This document shows positions 45,733-56,799 of a DNA stretch of 64,000 bases, piece after piece. The notes beneath the pieces are model-generated. The model saw only the letters and a list, made by a program, of their open reading frames with translations. It was not told the origin of the DNA and ran no database searches. Each line of letters starts with the position of its first letter. The first letter of the stretch is position 1. This stretch comes from Odobenus rosmarus divergens. Lineage: Eukaryota; Chordata; Mammalia; Carnivora; Odobenidae. The position numbers were made by a program, and so were the translations under genes. The stretch spans positions 112,674 to 176,673 of the forward strand of contig NW_004451521.1 in assembly GCF_000321225.1 (NCBI RefSeq). Direction: 5' to 3'.

Positions 45733-45949
45733 TAAACATTGTTTTTATTAGAGAGAAATTAAACCATCCTAATAATCTGTCATTAGCAAGGGGTCATGTC
45801 AATAAAACATGGTGTAACCTTACCATGACACACTGTGCAGTCACTAACAATGACAAGGACTTGGGGAAAGATGCCCGCGACAAATCACAGGCTGAAAATA
45901 GTAGATTATAAATTAACATGTACAGTACAAACACTTGTGCAGGGGGGCA

Positions 45950-46343
45950 TTGCCCGTATTCACCAGTGTGTGGTCTTCCTCGTCTTCGGGGTGAGCAGAA
46001 AGTCCTATTTTTCAGTTTCACTGAAGTTAAGTGGAATCATAGGACCAGTTCTGGCCAAGAAAATGTGTGCAGAGAAGTGACTTGTTTCATTTCTGGGCTG
46101 AGGCAGTAAAAAGCTGATGCTGGTTGTCCAGTCCCCTTTCCCCTTCCTCAGCAACCAAGAAGGCCATGTGGGCCAGACAGTGCGGTCACAAGACAAGAGT
46201 CTCTGTTAGCTTGGCTCACAGAGTGGCTGAGTAGAGCAGAGCCCCTGCCAATCTGTGTTGGAAAAGTATGAGGAATAAATCTTTGTTTTAATAAGCCACT
46301 GAGAATCCAGAGTTAATTTATTGCTGCAGTAAAACTTAGCCAA
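45950..46343 (+). mobile_element. Late MLT1-group LTR-like fragment
   Basis: Shows cagtttcactgaagttaagt, accagttctggccaagaaaa, gaggcagtaaaaagctgatg, ggaataaatctttgttttaa, taagccactgagaatccaga and ttgctgcagtaaaacttagc. The 3' part fits the MLT1 (I-O type) ending; the left border is uncertain. Confidence 0.5.
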
Positions 46344-46947
46344 GATGAGTAATATGCTATTTTTTTAAAATAAAATCACAACAAAAGGAATGTGTGGGGT
46401 GCTTGGTAAAATATCTGGAAAATTGTATTCCCAAAGTTAAATTGTGACTTTCTCTGAGTGATCTATTTTCATAGCTGTAATTTAATCTGCATTTTTTCCT
46501 TGAACTTTCTACAATACACATGTATAATCAGAAACACTGAAGCTGTTTCCATTTTGGAAAATGAAAAGTACATTGATAATATCTCAGGGAGAATTATCTG
46601 GTCATTTGAGGGCTTACTTCTGTCTCCTCACATTCAGCTGTTATTAGGGGAAGATAAGAACCGCCAAGTCTGCGTTTCTCAATAAACAGGCATATCTGTT
46701 TTAGGCGACAGTGCGTTTTCCTTTTGGAAGGGGACCCAGAGGGGCCAGTGTGGAAATGAAACGTAAGATTTTGTCAAAGTGGGTGGATGTCAGGTGATCA
46801 GGCCCTTGAACACAGAGCTACAGAAGGAAGGACCTTGAAGGGGACAGGGACCTGCCAAATCTGTGAACCCAGCCGAGTAAGTTAAGGTTCTGTTTGTTCA
46901 TGTTTGTTCACAGAATGTTATTCTGGGACAGAGGACCAGGAAAAGCC
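46344..46947. other. Unassigned
   Basis: No repeat recognised. The block 46440-46690 is repeat-free and AT-balanced and may be conserved (untested). Confidence 0.3.
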
Positions 46948-46948
46948 A

Positions 46949-46988
<40 letters not shown>
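46948..46988. repeat. (TA)12 followed by a poly-T run
   Basis: A pure TA dinucleotide run leads directly into about 18 T. It could be the complement of a retroposon A-tail, but no element is seen on the right side. Confidence 0.93.
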
Positions 46989-47455
46989 CAGGATGGGAAA
47001 GAAAAGCAGGGATGTTGGTGCCATTTCATGAGGAACACTAACCCTTGCTCACGTGCGTCTGTGCTCCCGGTTCCTCTACACTTCCCAGGAGAGCGAGGGC
47101 CGAGGACGCCCCTGCTCCCAGGCGCAAGAAGGAGGCTGCGTTTGAGGGGAGGCTGGGAGAGGGGAGTCTGCGTGTCATGTGTAGTTTACTCTCCCCCACG
47201 GACGGGCAGTTTCCAGTTTCTGGAATCTTTAGAATTTCCCAGTGTTAACTGTCTCTATAGGCAACAGTTTTTGGACAGGAACAAACAATCAATTAACATC
47301 TAAGAGCCTTTGTAGGAGGCGGGAGCTGAGGCGACAGTACCTTGTGGCAGCCCCAAACCCATCCCGCTTTGCTTGTTTCCGAGATGCTGGAGCAGGACCT
47401 CTGCAGATCACATTTCTGCTCTGCCGACTGCTTCCAGCTGGGTCCGGCAGTCAGG
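46989..47455. other. Unassigned
   Basis: GC-rich, no repeat or gene recognised. Confidence 0.3.
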
Positions 47456-47562
47456 GTGCTGGAGGGAGGCTGGAAGGAGGCCAGAGGGAGGCTGGGGGAG
47501 GGGGAGGCTGACGGGAGGCTGGGGGGAGGCCGGCGGGATGGAGGAATGAGACGGTTTGGAGG
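47456..47562. repeat. GGGAGGCTG-type minisatellite
   Basis: About ten imperfect copies of a 9-12 base unit GGGAGGCTG(GR) (gctggagggaggctggaagg, gggaggctgggggagggg, gggaggctggggggaggcc). Strongly G-rich on the plus strand, with many runs of three or more G. Confidence 0.88.
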
Positions 47563-49024
47563 AGCGAGGCAGGCTGTCAGGTAAGACACAGGACACCCAG
47601 ATACATTTCAATATCAGCTCAATAACCAGTCATTGTTAACTACAAGGAGGTGCCCAATCTTGCATGAGCTAACCATCCTAAAAAAAATTCTCTGTCGCTG
47701 ATCTGCAGTTGGAACTTGGGCATTCCGTGTTTTTGTTTGTGAAATCTGACAACCTTCAGAGGAAGCATGCGTTAGTCCCTGCTCCTCCCCGGATTCTTCT
47801 TCACCCCGACAGCCGCAGGGCGTTCCAGGAGAAGCGGCTGAATTCGCTGCCCAGTTTGTCCAGCCCTGGCTCGCAGAACCAGCCAATTTCACACCCTCAG
47901 TGATGCCAACACCCACTGGCCAGTGTCCCCTCACCCGAAGTCTGGGTGCCAGTGCCGCAGACCCTCCTTCCAGTCCAGAGACACTGGCCCCAGCCAGGCA
48001 GTGCCCCCTTGCAGAAATCTGCTTTAACTCTGAGAAAATGTCCACTTCTTTCCTCTGTCCCCGTCGCCTTAGGGATGGCAGTTGCTACTTCTTAAGACAT
48101 GCATATTTTACTTTGGCCTTTTCAGTTCTTCAGTAACTAATGAGCAATTCTTCATAGTAAATTTTCTCTGTTAAAATGAGTGGTGCACTTTTTCTTTGGA
48201 TTGGGCTTGCCTGATGCATCCGCTCTGTAGCTAATCGTGGTGCAGGTATAGCGAGAGACAGGGGAAGCCGAATAGCGGCGGTGTTGTTGTCCGGTAGGGG
48301 GGAAGGTGGGCGGTTGTCTGGACTCTACTAGGGCTGGGGGAATGGGATGCCAGGGAACTAGCCTTGGAGTAAACCCGCTGTAGGGAGTATCATGCAGAAG
48401 GTCTATAGAATTGCCCAACCAGAGAGCAAGAATGACTGTATTGCAGGGGCTGGTACCAAAGTGAAGAGAAGTTGACACTAGAACGTGGCCCCGGATTCTA
48501 CAAAGATGTAGACATGAACATGAATGGCAAGAAGGAGGAACACGAATGATCAGGGGTCCAAATGTGGACCTGGGGAGCATGCAAGAGCAAGCTTTCCCCC
48601 TTTCCTGCAGGAGCTACAGCAGCGAGTAGGAACGAGACTGGCATCGGAATCACCCAGAGCCCAAGTTCCACGGAAGCCCCGGGGTGCAGACGCAGCTAAG
48701 GAAAGCACTGGAATGCACAGACATTCCCAGGGGGCAAGTGGGAGCAGAGAACAAAGGAGGGGTCTGGGCGGCACAAGGTGGGGCGCACAGCACTGGGAAC
48801 GCTGACTTGGGTCAGCATCTGCCACATTGGGCTGCAGAGGGTTGTGGTAGGTTTCTTTCCTGTGCTTTTCAAAGACCAGAGGCAACAGGAAGGCCCACCA
48901 TGTTACTCACTAGTGCCTTGTTGGTCAGTCCCCAAGAGTAGGTAAAAAGGGGCCTGCCCGTAGCCTGGGGCAGGTGCTCATCAGCTCTCCTGCTGGCAGA
49001 GCGCCACACCGTCTCAAGGCGGTG
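47563..49024. other. Unassigned
   Basis: No repeat recognised. Frames of 142-143 codons on the minus strand (47614-48045, 48152-48580) have no domain. A plus-strand codon stretch at 48444-48545 is discussed in findings. Confidence 0.35.
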
Positions 49025-49485
49025 GTACTCACTTCCATTGCTGCTGTAACAGGTTACCGCAAACTCAGTGGCTTAATCATCTTGTGGTTCTGGACGTCAG
49101 AATTCCAATGTGGCTCTTTCTGGCCCAAGATCAAGGTGTCGGCAGGACTGGGTTCCTTCTGGAAGATCTGGGGGACAATCTGCTTTCCTGCCTTTCTCTT
49201 CAGATCGCATAAATGTTTTGCCTTTTCCAGCTTCTAAAGGCTGCGCCTGTTCCCTGGCTCATGATGCACATCACTCTGACCCTCCGCTTCTGTGGTCGCA
49301 TCTCAGACGCTCCTACTTCCCTTGTGACTTGGGCTCTCCCCAGTAATCCAGGCTAATCTCCCATCTCAAGACATGTAACTTTAGTCACATATGCAAAATC
49401 CTCTGTTCAGGATAAAGTAACATATTCACAGGGTCCAGGAATTAGGGTGCAGACAACTTTGGGGGCCATTACTCTGCCTTCTGCA
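49025..49485 (-). mobile_element. MLT1D-like LTR, antisense
   Basis: Shows tgctgctgtaacaggttacc, agatcaaggtgtcggcagga, gccttttccagcttctaaag, taatccaggctaatctccc, agtaacatattcacagggtc and gggggccattactctgcc, antisense MLT1D order, almost complete. Confidence 0.88.
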
Positions 49486-50430
49486 GGTGCCAGAACAGAG
49501 TTTCAAGTGTACCAGTCCCTTTGACTATTCGGGGTGGATGGGGTGGGGGGATGACTCACCTGTTTATAGTCCTAATGACCTCCAGTGGGGAGGCTGCAGT
49601 CCCCTGTGGGTCTGTGCTGGGCGCCAGGAGGGGTGGCAATGAAGAAAGTGGGGACGGCTGGCTGAGGTCTCCACCAGCATGCTCGGAGCAGGTCACATGA
49701 ACAAGGACAGTATGGGGCATCCTTCCCAGTGTAACCAGTCCCCCTGACCCACTGGACCGCACCCGTCCATTTTAGCCTCTAACCCTAGAGGACTCCAGGT
49801 AAGTAGCGAACGGAAGAGAAGGTGACAAGAGGAACAGGGGCAAGCTGCAGGGAGGTGAGGCGGACAGAACGCCCTCGGGTGCTGCTGCCACCCGAGCCCT
49901 CCACCAGATCTCGCCCCAGAGGACAGATGTCCTCCCGTAGAGGACCGGCCAGGATGGGAGCCAGTTGGCAGTACCGTACCCATAGAAGTTTTATTTGTGA
50001 CTTAACAGCCAGGACTTCTGTTCCAGAGCACCTGCCAAGTTGGCCAGCAAGAGAGGTTTTCTGAAAATGCGAGGCCAGAAAAAGCAACCTCAATTTGCGC
50101 ACATGACCCCTCGTCTGACAGGTTTAAGAAACACCAGAAGTTAATTATCTGAACCTAATTTCCCAACTGGAGTAATAAAGGAACAGAGATGTTAGTTAGC
50201 GGTTCCTGTGCAAACCCGTCCCCAGGCCAGGCCGGCCCTGGCCACCACTTCATCCACGCGAGCCTTCTAGGCACATGGCTCAGGAGGCAGGCCAACAGTT
50301 GCATAAGCAAAAAAGTACATAAAGTGGCCAAGTGGTCACCTTTCATAACACATCTCTGGCCTCCTGGGAGACATCTTATTTTCACTCACGGTAGGCTCTC
50401 CAGGTCTCTTTGGTACTTGACCTGTTACTG
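49486..50430. other. Unassigned
   Basis: No repeat recognised. A donor-like CCAG|gtaagt at 49799 follows a possible acceptor but was not accepted as an exon. The block 50100-50360 is repeat-free. Confidence 0.3.
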
Positions 50431-50439
50431 TGTCCCTCC

Positions 50440-50700
50440 CCTACTGGCACCGTGCTTGTCTCTGGAGCATTGCAAACACGGGAGGGAGCCGTCCCTGCCC
50501 CGGACCCACGGCCAGGGAGCCGGCGGGTGTGAGTAGTCAGGAGTCTGAAGTGAAGACATCACATGTTGCAAACAGCCGAGACAGTTCAAGGGGACTGGGG
50601 GAGCACAACCCTCCGTCAGGGGACAGGGACTGTTTCCAAGAGAACGGAGAGTCTGTGCTGAGCCCCGAGGGACACAGAGGTGGAAGGAAGAACAAGGGGT
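50440..50700 (-). mobile_element. Possible L2 fragment, antisense
   Basis: The phrases ctctggagcattgcaaacac, gggagccgtccctgccccgg and gtgctgagccccgaggga follow the antisense L2 body loosely. A related phrase attcttgctttcaggaacct at about 50809 may be a further piece. Confidence 0.35.
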
Positions 50701-51688
50701 AGACACGGCAGGGCTTTTTCTGGGGGGACAATTGGGTTACAATTTATAACAGTTCATAAAGGGCAATGGAGAGAAAAAGGAAGCAAAATGGAATGGCGTA
50801 TATGATTCTTGCTTTCAGGAACCTGAAGTCTTAAATGCAAACATGTAGCAACAAAGCCATAAAACAATGGGCAGAGGAGGGGGTTGGGGAGGGACAGGTG
50901 TCAGGATCTGGGTTTGGAAGGAAGTATGTGGAGTGTGATTCCGATTTCTGGGCACGTTGGCAGCCTGAGCCCAGCTTTCGGGGCATCCCCAAAGTCTATG
51001 AATGGGCAATGGTTTTAAGACCCAAAAAGTTCCAGAAGGCTGACAGGTGCCTCGGGGCTCCATTGTCGTCAAAGCTGTTGCATTGACAGGGACATAAGAA
51101 AGGCTCCTGAGTATCCGCCCGCTGCGGAGTCGGGGGCACTCGGAGGCAGATGCTTTGCTTGGCGGTTCCATGTTTTCTCCAGTGGCCTTCAGTGTGTCTT
51201 CCCAGACTGCAAGGCTGGAAAGCTAAAAGCAATCCCCATCTTCTCTTGCAGCCCGGGTTCCCCATGTACATCAAGCTGCAGATAAGGGCGAGAACTGATC
51301 TGGAAACCGAGTCAAGTAGGAGTGACGCCGATGGGTAAGCGGGCAGGAGGACCAGGGAGGTGTCCATCCTGCTGCTATGGACAGTGACCATGGGGCCTGG
51401 GGGAGGGGGTCCCACGGTGGCTCTCACTGGGCAAGAACAGCAGCTCCCCTCAAGCCCTGTGCTACAGTGTGGCTTTAGGAATCTGCTCAGGACACTCCCT
51501 CTCCAGTCTGTTCCTTAAGCCCCTCCAGTATCTGGTAAGCTGTAGGATACCGTGAGACTTAGCTCTTTCTGCTTACACGAGCTCTAGGAGATTCTGCTTT
51601 CTGCCACAGAATCCTAACTCAGAGGAGCTAGGAAGATCTTGTGTTAGCAAAAGGGCATCCCAGGTGTTGGCACCTGAGATCTCAAAGC
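50701..51688. other. Unassigned; holds exon-like segment C
   Basis: No repeat recognised. Opposite-strand frames of 118-143 codons lack domains. Confidence 0.3.
51252..51334 (+). other. Exon-like segment C (unproven)
   Basis: 83 bases between acceptor ccccatcttctcttgcag (with a branch-like gctaaaa about 20 bases upstream) and donor GATGG|gtaagc. One frame is open and reads PGFPMYIKLQIRARTDL and on to SDADG. The other two frames are closed. No homology recognised. Confidence 0.2.
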
Positions 51689-52060
51689 AAGGCCAAATAA
51701 TGGTCCCCAAAGATGCCCACACCCCAATCTTCAGAACCCGTGAATATGTTACCTTGCACAGTAGGGCAAATCAAGGATCTTAATAGGGATCATCCACGTG
51801 GGGACATGATGTCACCACAAGGTCCTCGTAAGAGAAACACAGAAGGGTCAGAGTCAGAGAAGCTGTGATGACAGAGCAGGCAGGAAGGATGCAGGGCCAA
51901 GCCTCTAGAGACAGGGAGTCTCCAAGAGGTACCTGGCCCTGCTGACACCTTGATTTCAGCCCCATAAGACTCAGGACCTCCAGGACTATAGGTGGAAAAA
52001 ATGTACTGCTCTAAACCACTACATGTGTGGCAATGAGTCCCCGCAGTGATGGAAATTCAT
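51689..52060 (+). mobile_element. MLT1D-like LTR, internally deleted
   Basis: Shows aaataatggtccccaaagat, aacccgtgaatatgttacct, gagaaacacagaagggtcag, gacaccttgatttcagcccc and ggacctccaggactatagg, MLT1D order with deletions. Confidence 0.8.
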
Positions 52061-52135
52061 AGTGTCATTAAGGACCCCCTGCCCCCGCCGCCGTGGCTGC
52101 TGAGAAAAGCCAGAGTAACCCTACGGAGCAGTTCT

Positions 52136-52558
52136 TAGGTGACAGATGACCACCGACTGGGGGGCTTAAAACAATCAAAATGTATTCTCTCACCATTCCG
52201 GGGGGCAGAACTGGGAAATCCACACTCCTTCTGCAGGCTCAAGGGCAAAGTCTATTTCTTGCTCTTCCAGCTCCTGGTGGCTCCTGGTGCTCCGGGCTTG
52301 TGGGCACATCCCGCCAACCTCTGTCTCCATGGTCGTCTTGTTGTCCCCTCTTCTCTGTGTCTGCTCCCGTGTCTGTGTCAGGCTGACACTCCCCCTGCGT
52401 CTCTCGTGAGGCAGCACTGCTCCTAAGGATACGTGGGATTGTGTTCAGAGCCTATGCAGCTAATCTGGGATAAACACCTCCCTGAAGATCTTTCATTTAA
52501 TCCCACCTTTGGCCACATAAGGTGATAGTCATAGGTTCCAAGGATTGGGATGGGAACA
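52136..52558 (-). mobile_element. MLT1-type LTR, antisense
   Basis: Shows ggggcttaaaacaatcaaaa, tgtattctctcaccattccg, gctcctggtggctcctggtg, tctctgtgtctgctcccgtg and ggttccaaggattgggatgg, antisense MLT1 order. It lies tail-to-tail with the previous LTR. Confidence 0.75.
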
Positions 52559-53014
52559 CCCATCCCACCACTGCCCCCTGGCAGGCGGCAGGTCCCCTCC
52601 GGGATCTACGAGAGGGTGGCCGGGTGACACTGAAGTGGATGGGCCCCCCAGGGGTCTGGCTCTGAGAATTCCTTCAGAGGCGGCCCTGGCTCTTCAGGGA
52701 TCCCTCCGGGGCCCCCTCACTGTTGTCCAGCCCACGCCCTGCGGGGAAGAGTGGCAGGATGTCGGGCAGCAACAATGGGATTTTAGAAGAGAGAGAGCAG
52801 GGCTTGGGCTGTCTCGGCTACACCTCCCGCTGAAATCCTGAGAAATCCCTTTAATTCATAGTCAGGGCTTCTCAGGAGTCCAGCAGTGACTCACCTTGAA
52901 CACTCAAGAAGTTCTGAGACTGAAAAGCTATCAACAGACCCGGAGAAACCGGATGGAGGTGACTTCCTGACACGTTCTCATGGAAACCAACCTCCAGGCG
53001 TGACGGAAACTCTC
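52559..53014. other. Unassigned
   Basis: GC-rich, no repeat or gene recognised. Confidence 0.3.
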
Positions 53015-53218
53015 TAGCAGATTGGTGGGTGCCAGGGGCAGAGAGAAGGGGTTCAGGGGGTGACTGCCTGTGGGTACGGAGTTTCCCTTTGGGGTGACGA
53101 CACGTTCTGGAACGAGACGGGGGTGATGGTTGCACGGCATCATGAATGCACTAAACACTTAAAGTGGTTTAAATGGTCAATATTAATTTAAGTGCATTTT
53201 ATCACAATAAAATCCTCT
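53015..53218 (+). mobile_element. Old L1 (L1M-class) 3' end
   Basis: Shows agattggtgggtgccagggg, gtttccctttggggtgacga, gggtgatggttgcacggcat, aaagtggtttaaatggtcaa and atcacaataaaa, the terminal part of an L1M 3' UTR, with AATAAA at 53207. Confidence 0.85.
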
Positions 53219-54344
53219 CGTGGCTGGGTTAGAGCAAAACAGATCAATGGCCTCGACATTCTGCATCCCTCTAGACACCACTCAAAAGTGGGGCTATATT
53301 AAGCATCCCCCGAGCCAGCCCAGAGTAAAGAGCCATTGCCTGGGGGAGCCTCGGACTGGGCACTGAGCAGCGGGCAAGGCTGCCCAGACCACCCGTCCGC
53401 AGGGGCAACACCTGCTGAAGGACCACACCTCAATTCATGGAAGAACCCTGGAGTCCCAGAGGCTCACACATTGATAGTCCCCGTTCCTCTGCTCGCAGTG
53501 AGGCACTGCAAGTAAATAAGAAGGAACAGAAACAGGAAACACGTGTGTGTTGCTCCCCTAACTCTGCAGGGGGCTGTGGGGGTGGATGAGCTGCCAAGCA
53601 GCTGTTCTCTTCTTGCCGGTTCTCTGAGCAGCTACAGGGAGTGTCCGGGGACAACGGCTGTGCTCCCTGGTGCTCGGCTCGGCTGAGCAAGGTCTGTGGT
53701 GACAGTTGTGCCGACAACTCGGGAACTGAGCCCGCGCCGGGCCTTCTGCTCCTTGCTCAGTCCTCCCAGGCAGCCTTCCCTCTGCCCTTCGAGGGTGACC
53801 CAGCCTCCCATCCACTTTATGGGAACTAGAGCCTCAAGCAGTGAAGCGCTGTGTCTACGGTCTCACGCAGAAAGAGTTCCAGAACCGGTCTGACTCCAGA
53901 GACTGCACTCTGAATATTGCAGGAGGATGAGATGCAGAGAGAGAATGGTTGCGCATTATGCTGCCTTTAGGGAAAAAATAAAAGCCTTTGCTTTTTTTTT
54001 TTTTTTTAGACGATACAGCTCTTCTCGCTCCCGGCTAACCTGCGTGCAGGTGAGAGAGGGAAGGAAGTCTTGGGGAATGTGTTCTCCCCTCACACGGCTG
54101 GAGAGACTTCAGAGCAACCAGACTCAGAAGGCCAAAGCCCAGTGCAGACTGTTATGTCGGAGGTCCCCAGGGTGTCGGGTCATTGTGCCCCAGGGTTTAG
54201 TGCTGGGGGGAGGGGGCCGGCCGGAGACCCCCAGAGGACCAGGAAACAAGGGAAGGACTTGAGAGGTGCCCAGGAGGAGGCTGCTATAAAAATAATAGTT
54301 TTTATCTTTTTCTTTGGACTCTGGGAAGAGACACTTTTGGAACG
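53219..54344. other. Unassigned; holds exon-like segment D
   Basis: GC-rich, no repeat recognised except the T-run at 53992-54007. Overlapping frames up to 165 codons on the plus strand have no domain. Confidence 0.3.
54010..54049 (+). other. Exon-like segment D (unproven)
   Basis: 40 bases follow a 16-base T-run ending in tag, and precede donor GTGCAG|gtgaga. The T-run could equally be a decayed retroposon tail. No homology recognised. Confidence 0.12.
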
Positions 54345-54850
54345 TTTTATTAAAGTGATCATAAATCATAAATCACAAATCATAAGCACACAGACTGATG
54401 AACTTTCACCAACAGGACACATTCATGGCGCCAGAAGCCCATGCAAGCAACGGCAGGGCCAGCACTGCAGACCTCACCTCTGCGCCCCTTCCCTGCACTG
54501 TCCTCCTTCCCACGAGGGTCACCTGCCTTGCACCCCATCACCAGAGATCACTGTTGTCTGTGTTTGAACTGCCTGTGAATAGAATCACGCACTAAATACT
54601 CGTGTGTGGCCCTCTTCCGCCCGGCACTACTTTTGGAAGCTTCGTCCATATTGCTGGGTGTGGTTTAGGTTTCGTTTATTCATTCTTGTCAAGGGATAGT
54701 ATCTATTTCGTGTTGTGAATGGATCTACCCATTCTACTGCTGATGGACTTTTGGGTGTTTTCCACCCCGGGGGCGAGTATAAATACTGCTGCCATGAACA
54801 TTCTTATGTAAGTATTTTGGTAGAGTCTTGTATGCATTTTAGAAAATCAT
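54345..54850 (-). mobile_element. Old L1 (L1M-class), antisense
   Basis: Contains cttcgtccatattgctgggt, tttcgtttattcattcttgt, cccattctactgctgatgga, cttttgggtgttttccaccc, aaatactgctgccatgaaca and a more diverged left part. This is antisense L1M 3' order. A short ATAAATC repeat lies at 54359-54386. Confidence 0.68.
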
Positions 54851-54949
54851 ATTTTAGTATCTAGTTTTAAGTGTACTTTTCTCCCAACTGCACTTAACAG
54901 CTTCATCTCCAAACCTATAGTGAGGTGTTCTGTATCTATATCATCTATA

Positions 54950-55075
54950 TCTGCATCTGTAAAGTTCAAAACCTAAAGGCAGAGATGAAATAAAACTAAA
55001 ATCCCAGATGTCCATCCCCAGTAGAACAGATAAGTGCACATTGGTGTATTCCCCAAATGCAATTCGATGTTGCGT
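54950..55075 (+). mobile_element. Old L1 3' fragment
   Basis: The phrases cccagatgtccatccccagt, agaacagataagtgcacatt and ggtgtattccccaaatgcaa match a short sense piece of an old L1 3' region. Confidence 0.55.
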
Positions 55076-56799
55076 GATGGGATGTGGAAGGGGGCAGTTA
55101 AGGGATGGGAAAATAAAGAGAATGAGACTTTACAACTTGGTTGCCCCTCCCTGAGACTCCCACGGCTATGGCCACATCACCTGAGGGAATGGGCGTCTCG
55201 GAGTTCCAGGCAGCTGCTGATAGCAGTTTCCGTGTATCGGTGGAGACCGTGCAGGTCCCCAGGTCCAAGCTCGACCACACTCCCTCAGAGTTTACCTGTG
55301 TGCATCCTTCTCTCCTTCACTCTGATTTTGTGGTTTGGTTACACAACCTTCCCCTTCCATGTAAACCACGTGTGATGTGTGTTGCTGAGGAAGTGTCCTC
55401 GGGGATAAGCAGAGACACATTTTCTGGAGCAGAGTTAGCCTGAGATAATCATGAAAAAGCCTAAGAGAACACATGCTTAAGTGCATCTGAGTGAACACAG
55501 GAGGGAGAGGAACAGAGACAGACAGACAGACAGGAGAGAGAGAGGGAGGCTATCCAATCAAACAGAGCTGGCAGATCTTGAAAATGAGATGCAGACGGTT
55601 GTCTCCAAACCCTTAGAAAAGACTGAGTCATAGGCTTAGTGGGAGGTGCTAAGCCTGGCAGTCCCTGGACCTTGCAAGTGCAGAGGACTGGGAGGGAAAT
55701 ACCTGGTGTGTATTTGTCAGCCTATTCTCGTGCCAACTTCTGCATTAGGGAAACTCGTGAAGCGCATGAAAGAATCCTGCAATATAAATGAGGAATTCTG
55801 TTTCCAAATCAAAAGCTGGGAGAGAGAGACACTATAGGGTTTGAAAAACAAAAGTTGAAAAATTCTCTCGGAGCATCTCCTAGCTCTGTGAAAACACACA
55901 TTAATATTGATGCCTTTCCAAAAATAAATGTTTGTGAACAAAAATCTCTTCCCAAAGGAAGTCGGCCAAAATTGCTTCATTTCGGATAATTTTCCATATT
56001 TCCTCCAAAGTTTCCGTAACTCACTAAGATCCGTCGTGAGAAGGAAATAAAGAACATTGTTTCCCAGGAATACATTTCAACAAAGACCTCCACTTGGAGA
56101 CAGCGTGGGGACCGCAGTGAGCTCGCTGGAGGTGTTTCGGTTGCTCTCACCAAGATCAGCATCACCACGTGCGGCAGAGCACAAACCGCAGAGAACACCT
56201 CCCACAGTGTCACATGCTCCCATCCCTTGCGGGGAAGACAGGTGATTCACTGCAAAGAACATCCTCATCTTTGACACTCCAGTGTAACCAGTGTATTTCT
56301 TTTTCTTTTTCTTTTCTTTTTTTTTTATGTTTGTCTTTAATCTGCTTCCCAGGCACCTTGCCTGAGATTTCCCCAGCATGTTTCATTGTACAGGAACTTC
56401 CACCCGTGGGCTGTGGAGACCGTCGGGGACCAGCACGGGGACTGTATGGTCCCGCCGTGGGGACAGCAAGATGATGAGCTAGAGCTGCAGAAGCCGCCGG
56501 CCTGATCCTGCTGCCCTAGAGATAGGATGAAGCACCTGCAAACCAAAAGCAAATAACATCCTAAATAGAACTGGAACCACATGATATTAGAAATGAAACA
56601 GTTATACATCAATACCACTGAGATGTCACAGTGTCATCTAGAAGTCACGAGTCTGTGCAGACTGAAGGTGACCATTCACACAAAAGAGAGAAGGAAAAGC
56701 AACCTTCTCTTCGTCATAATAGCACAGAGAGAATGTCGGCCACCGAACGCCCGTACCGAGGCAGGTGCACATACTGGCTGCCTGATACGGCAAACCCAC
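55076..56799. other. Unassigned; simple repeats only
   Basis: A (GACA)n/(GA)n run lies at 55513-55547 and a T/CT-rich run at 56297-56328. The block 55700-56080 is repeat-free and conserved-element-like (untested). Frames up to 125 codons have no domain. Confidence 0.35.

Larger units (their letters stand above)
44820..45940 (+). mobile_element. Old L1 (L1M-class) 3' region, split by a SINE doublet
   Basis: The left part has tttttcaaaggcctaataaa, cacatggaaaaatgtctttc and tcattagcaacaaagaaaca. The right part after the SINEs has caataaaacatggtgtaacc, acactgtgcagtcactaac and atgacaaggacttgg. These follow the 3' ORF2 and UTR order of an old L1. Decayed beyond coding. Confidence 0.6.

Noticed and set aside
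48152..48580. 142-codon minus-strand frame as a nuclear mitochondrial insert or retrovirus piece
   Set aside because: I could not match any mitochondrial gene or retroviral motif to it.
49740..49798. Exon ending at the CCAG|gtaagt donor
   Set aside because: The possible acceptors upstream are weak or give a 23-base segment; not distinguishable from chance.
54070..54567. 165-codon plus-strand frame
   Set aside because: It runs into an antisense old L1 and lacks any domain or conserved splice context.
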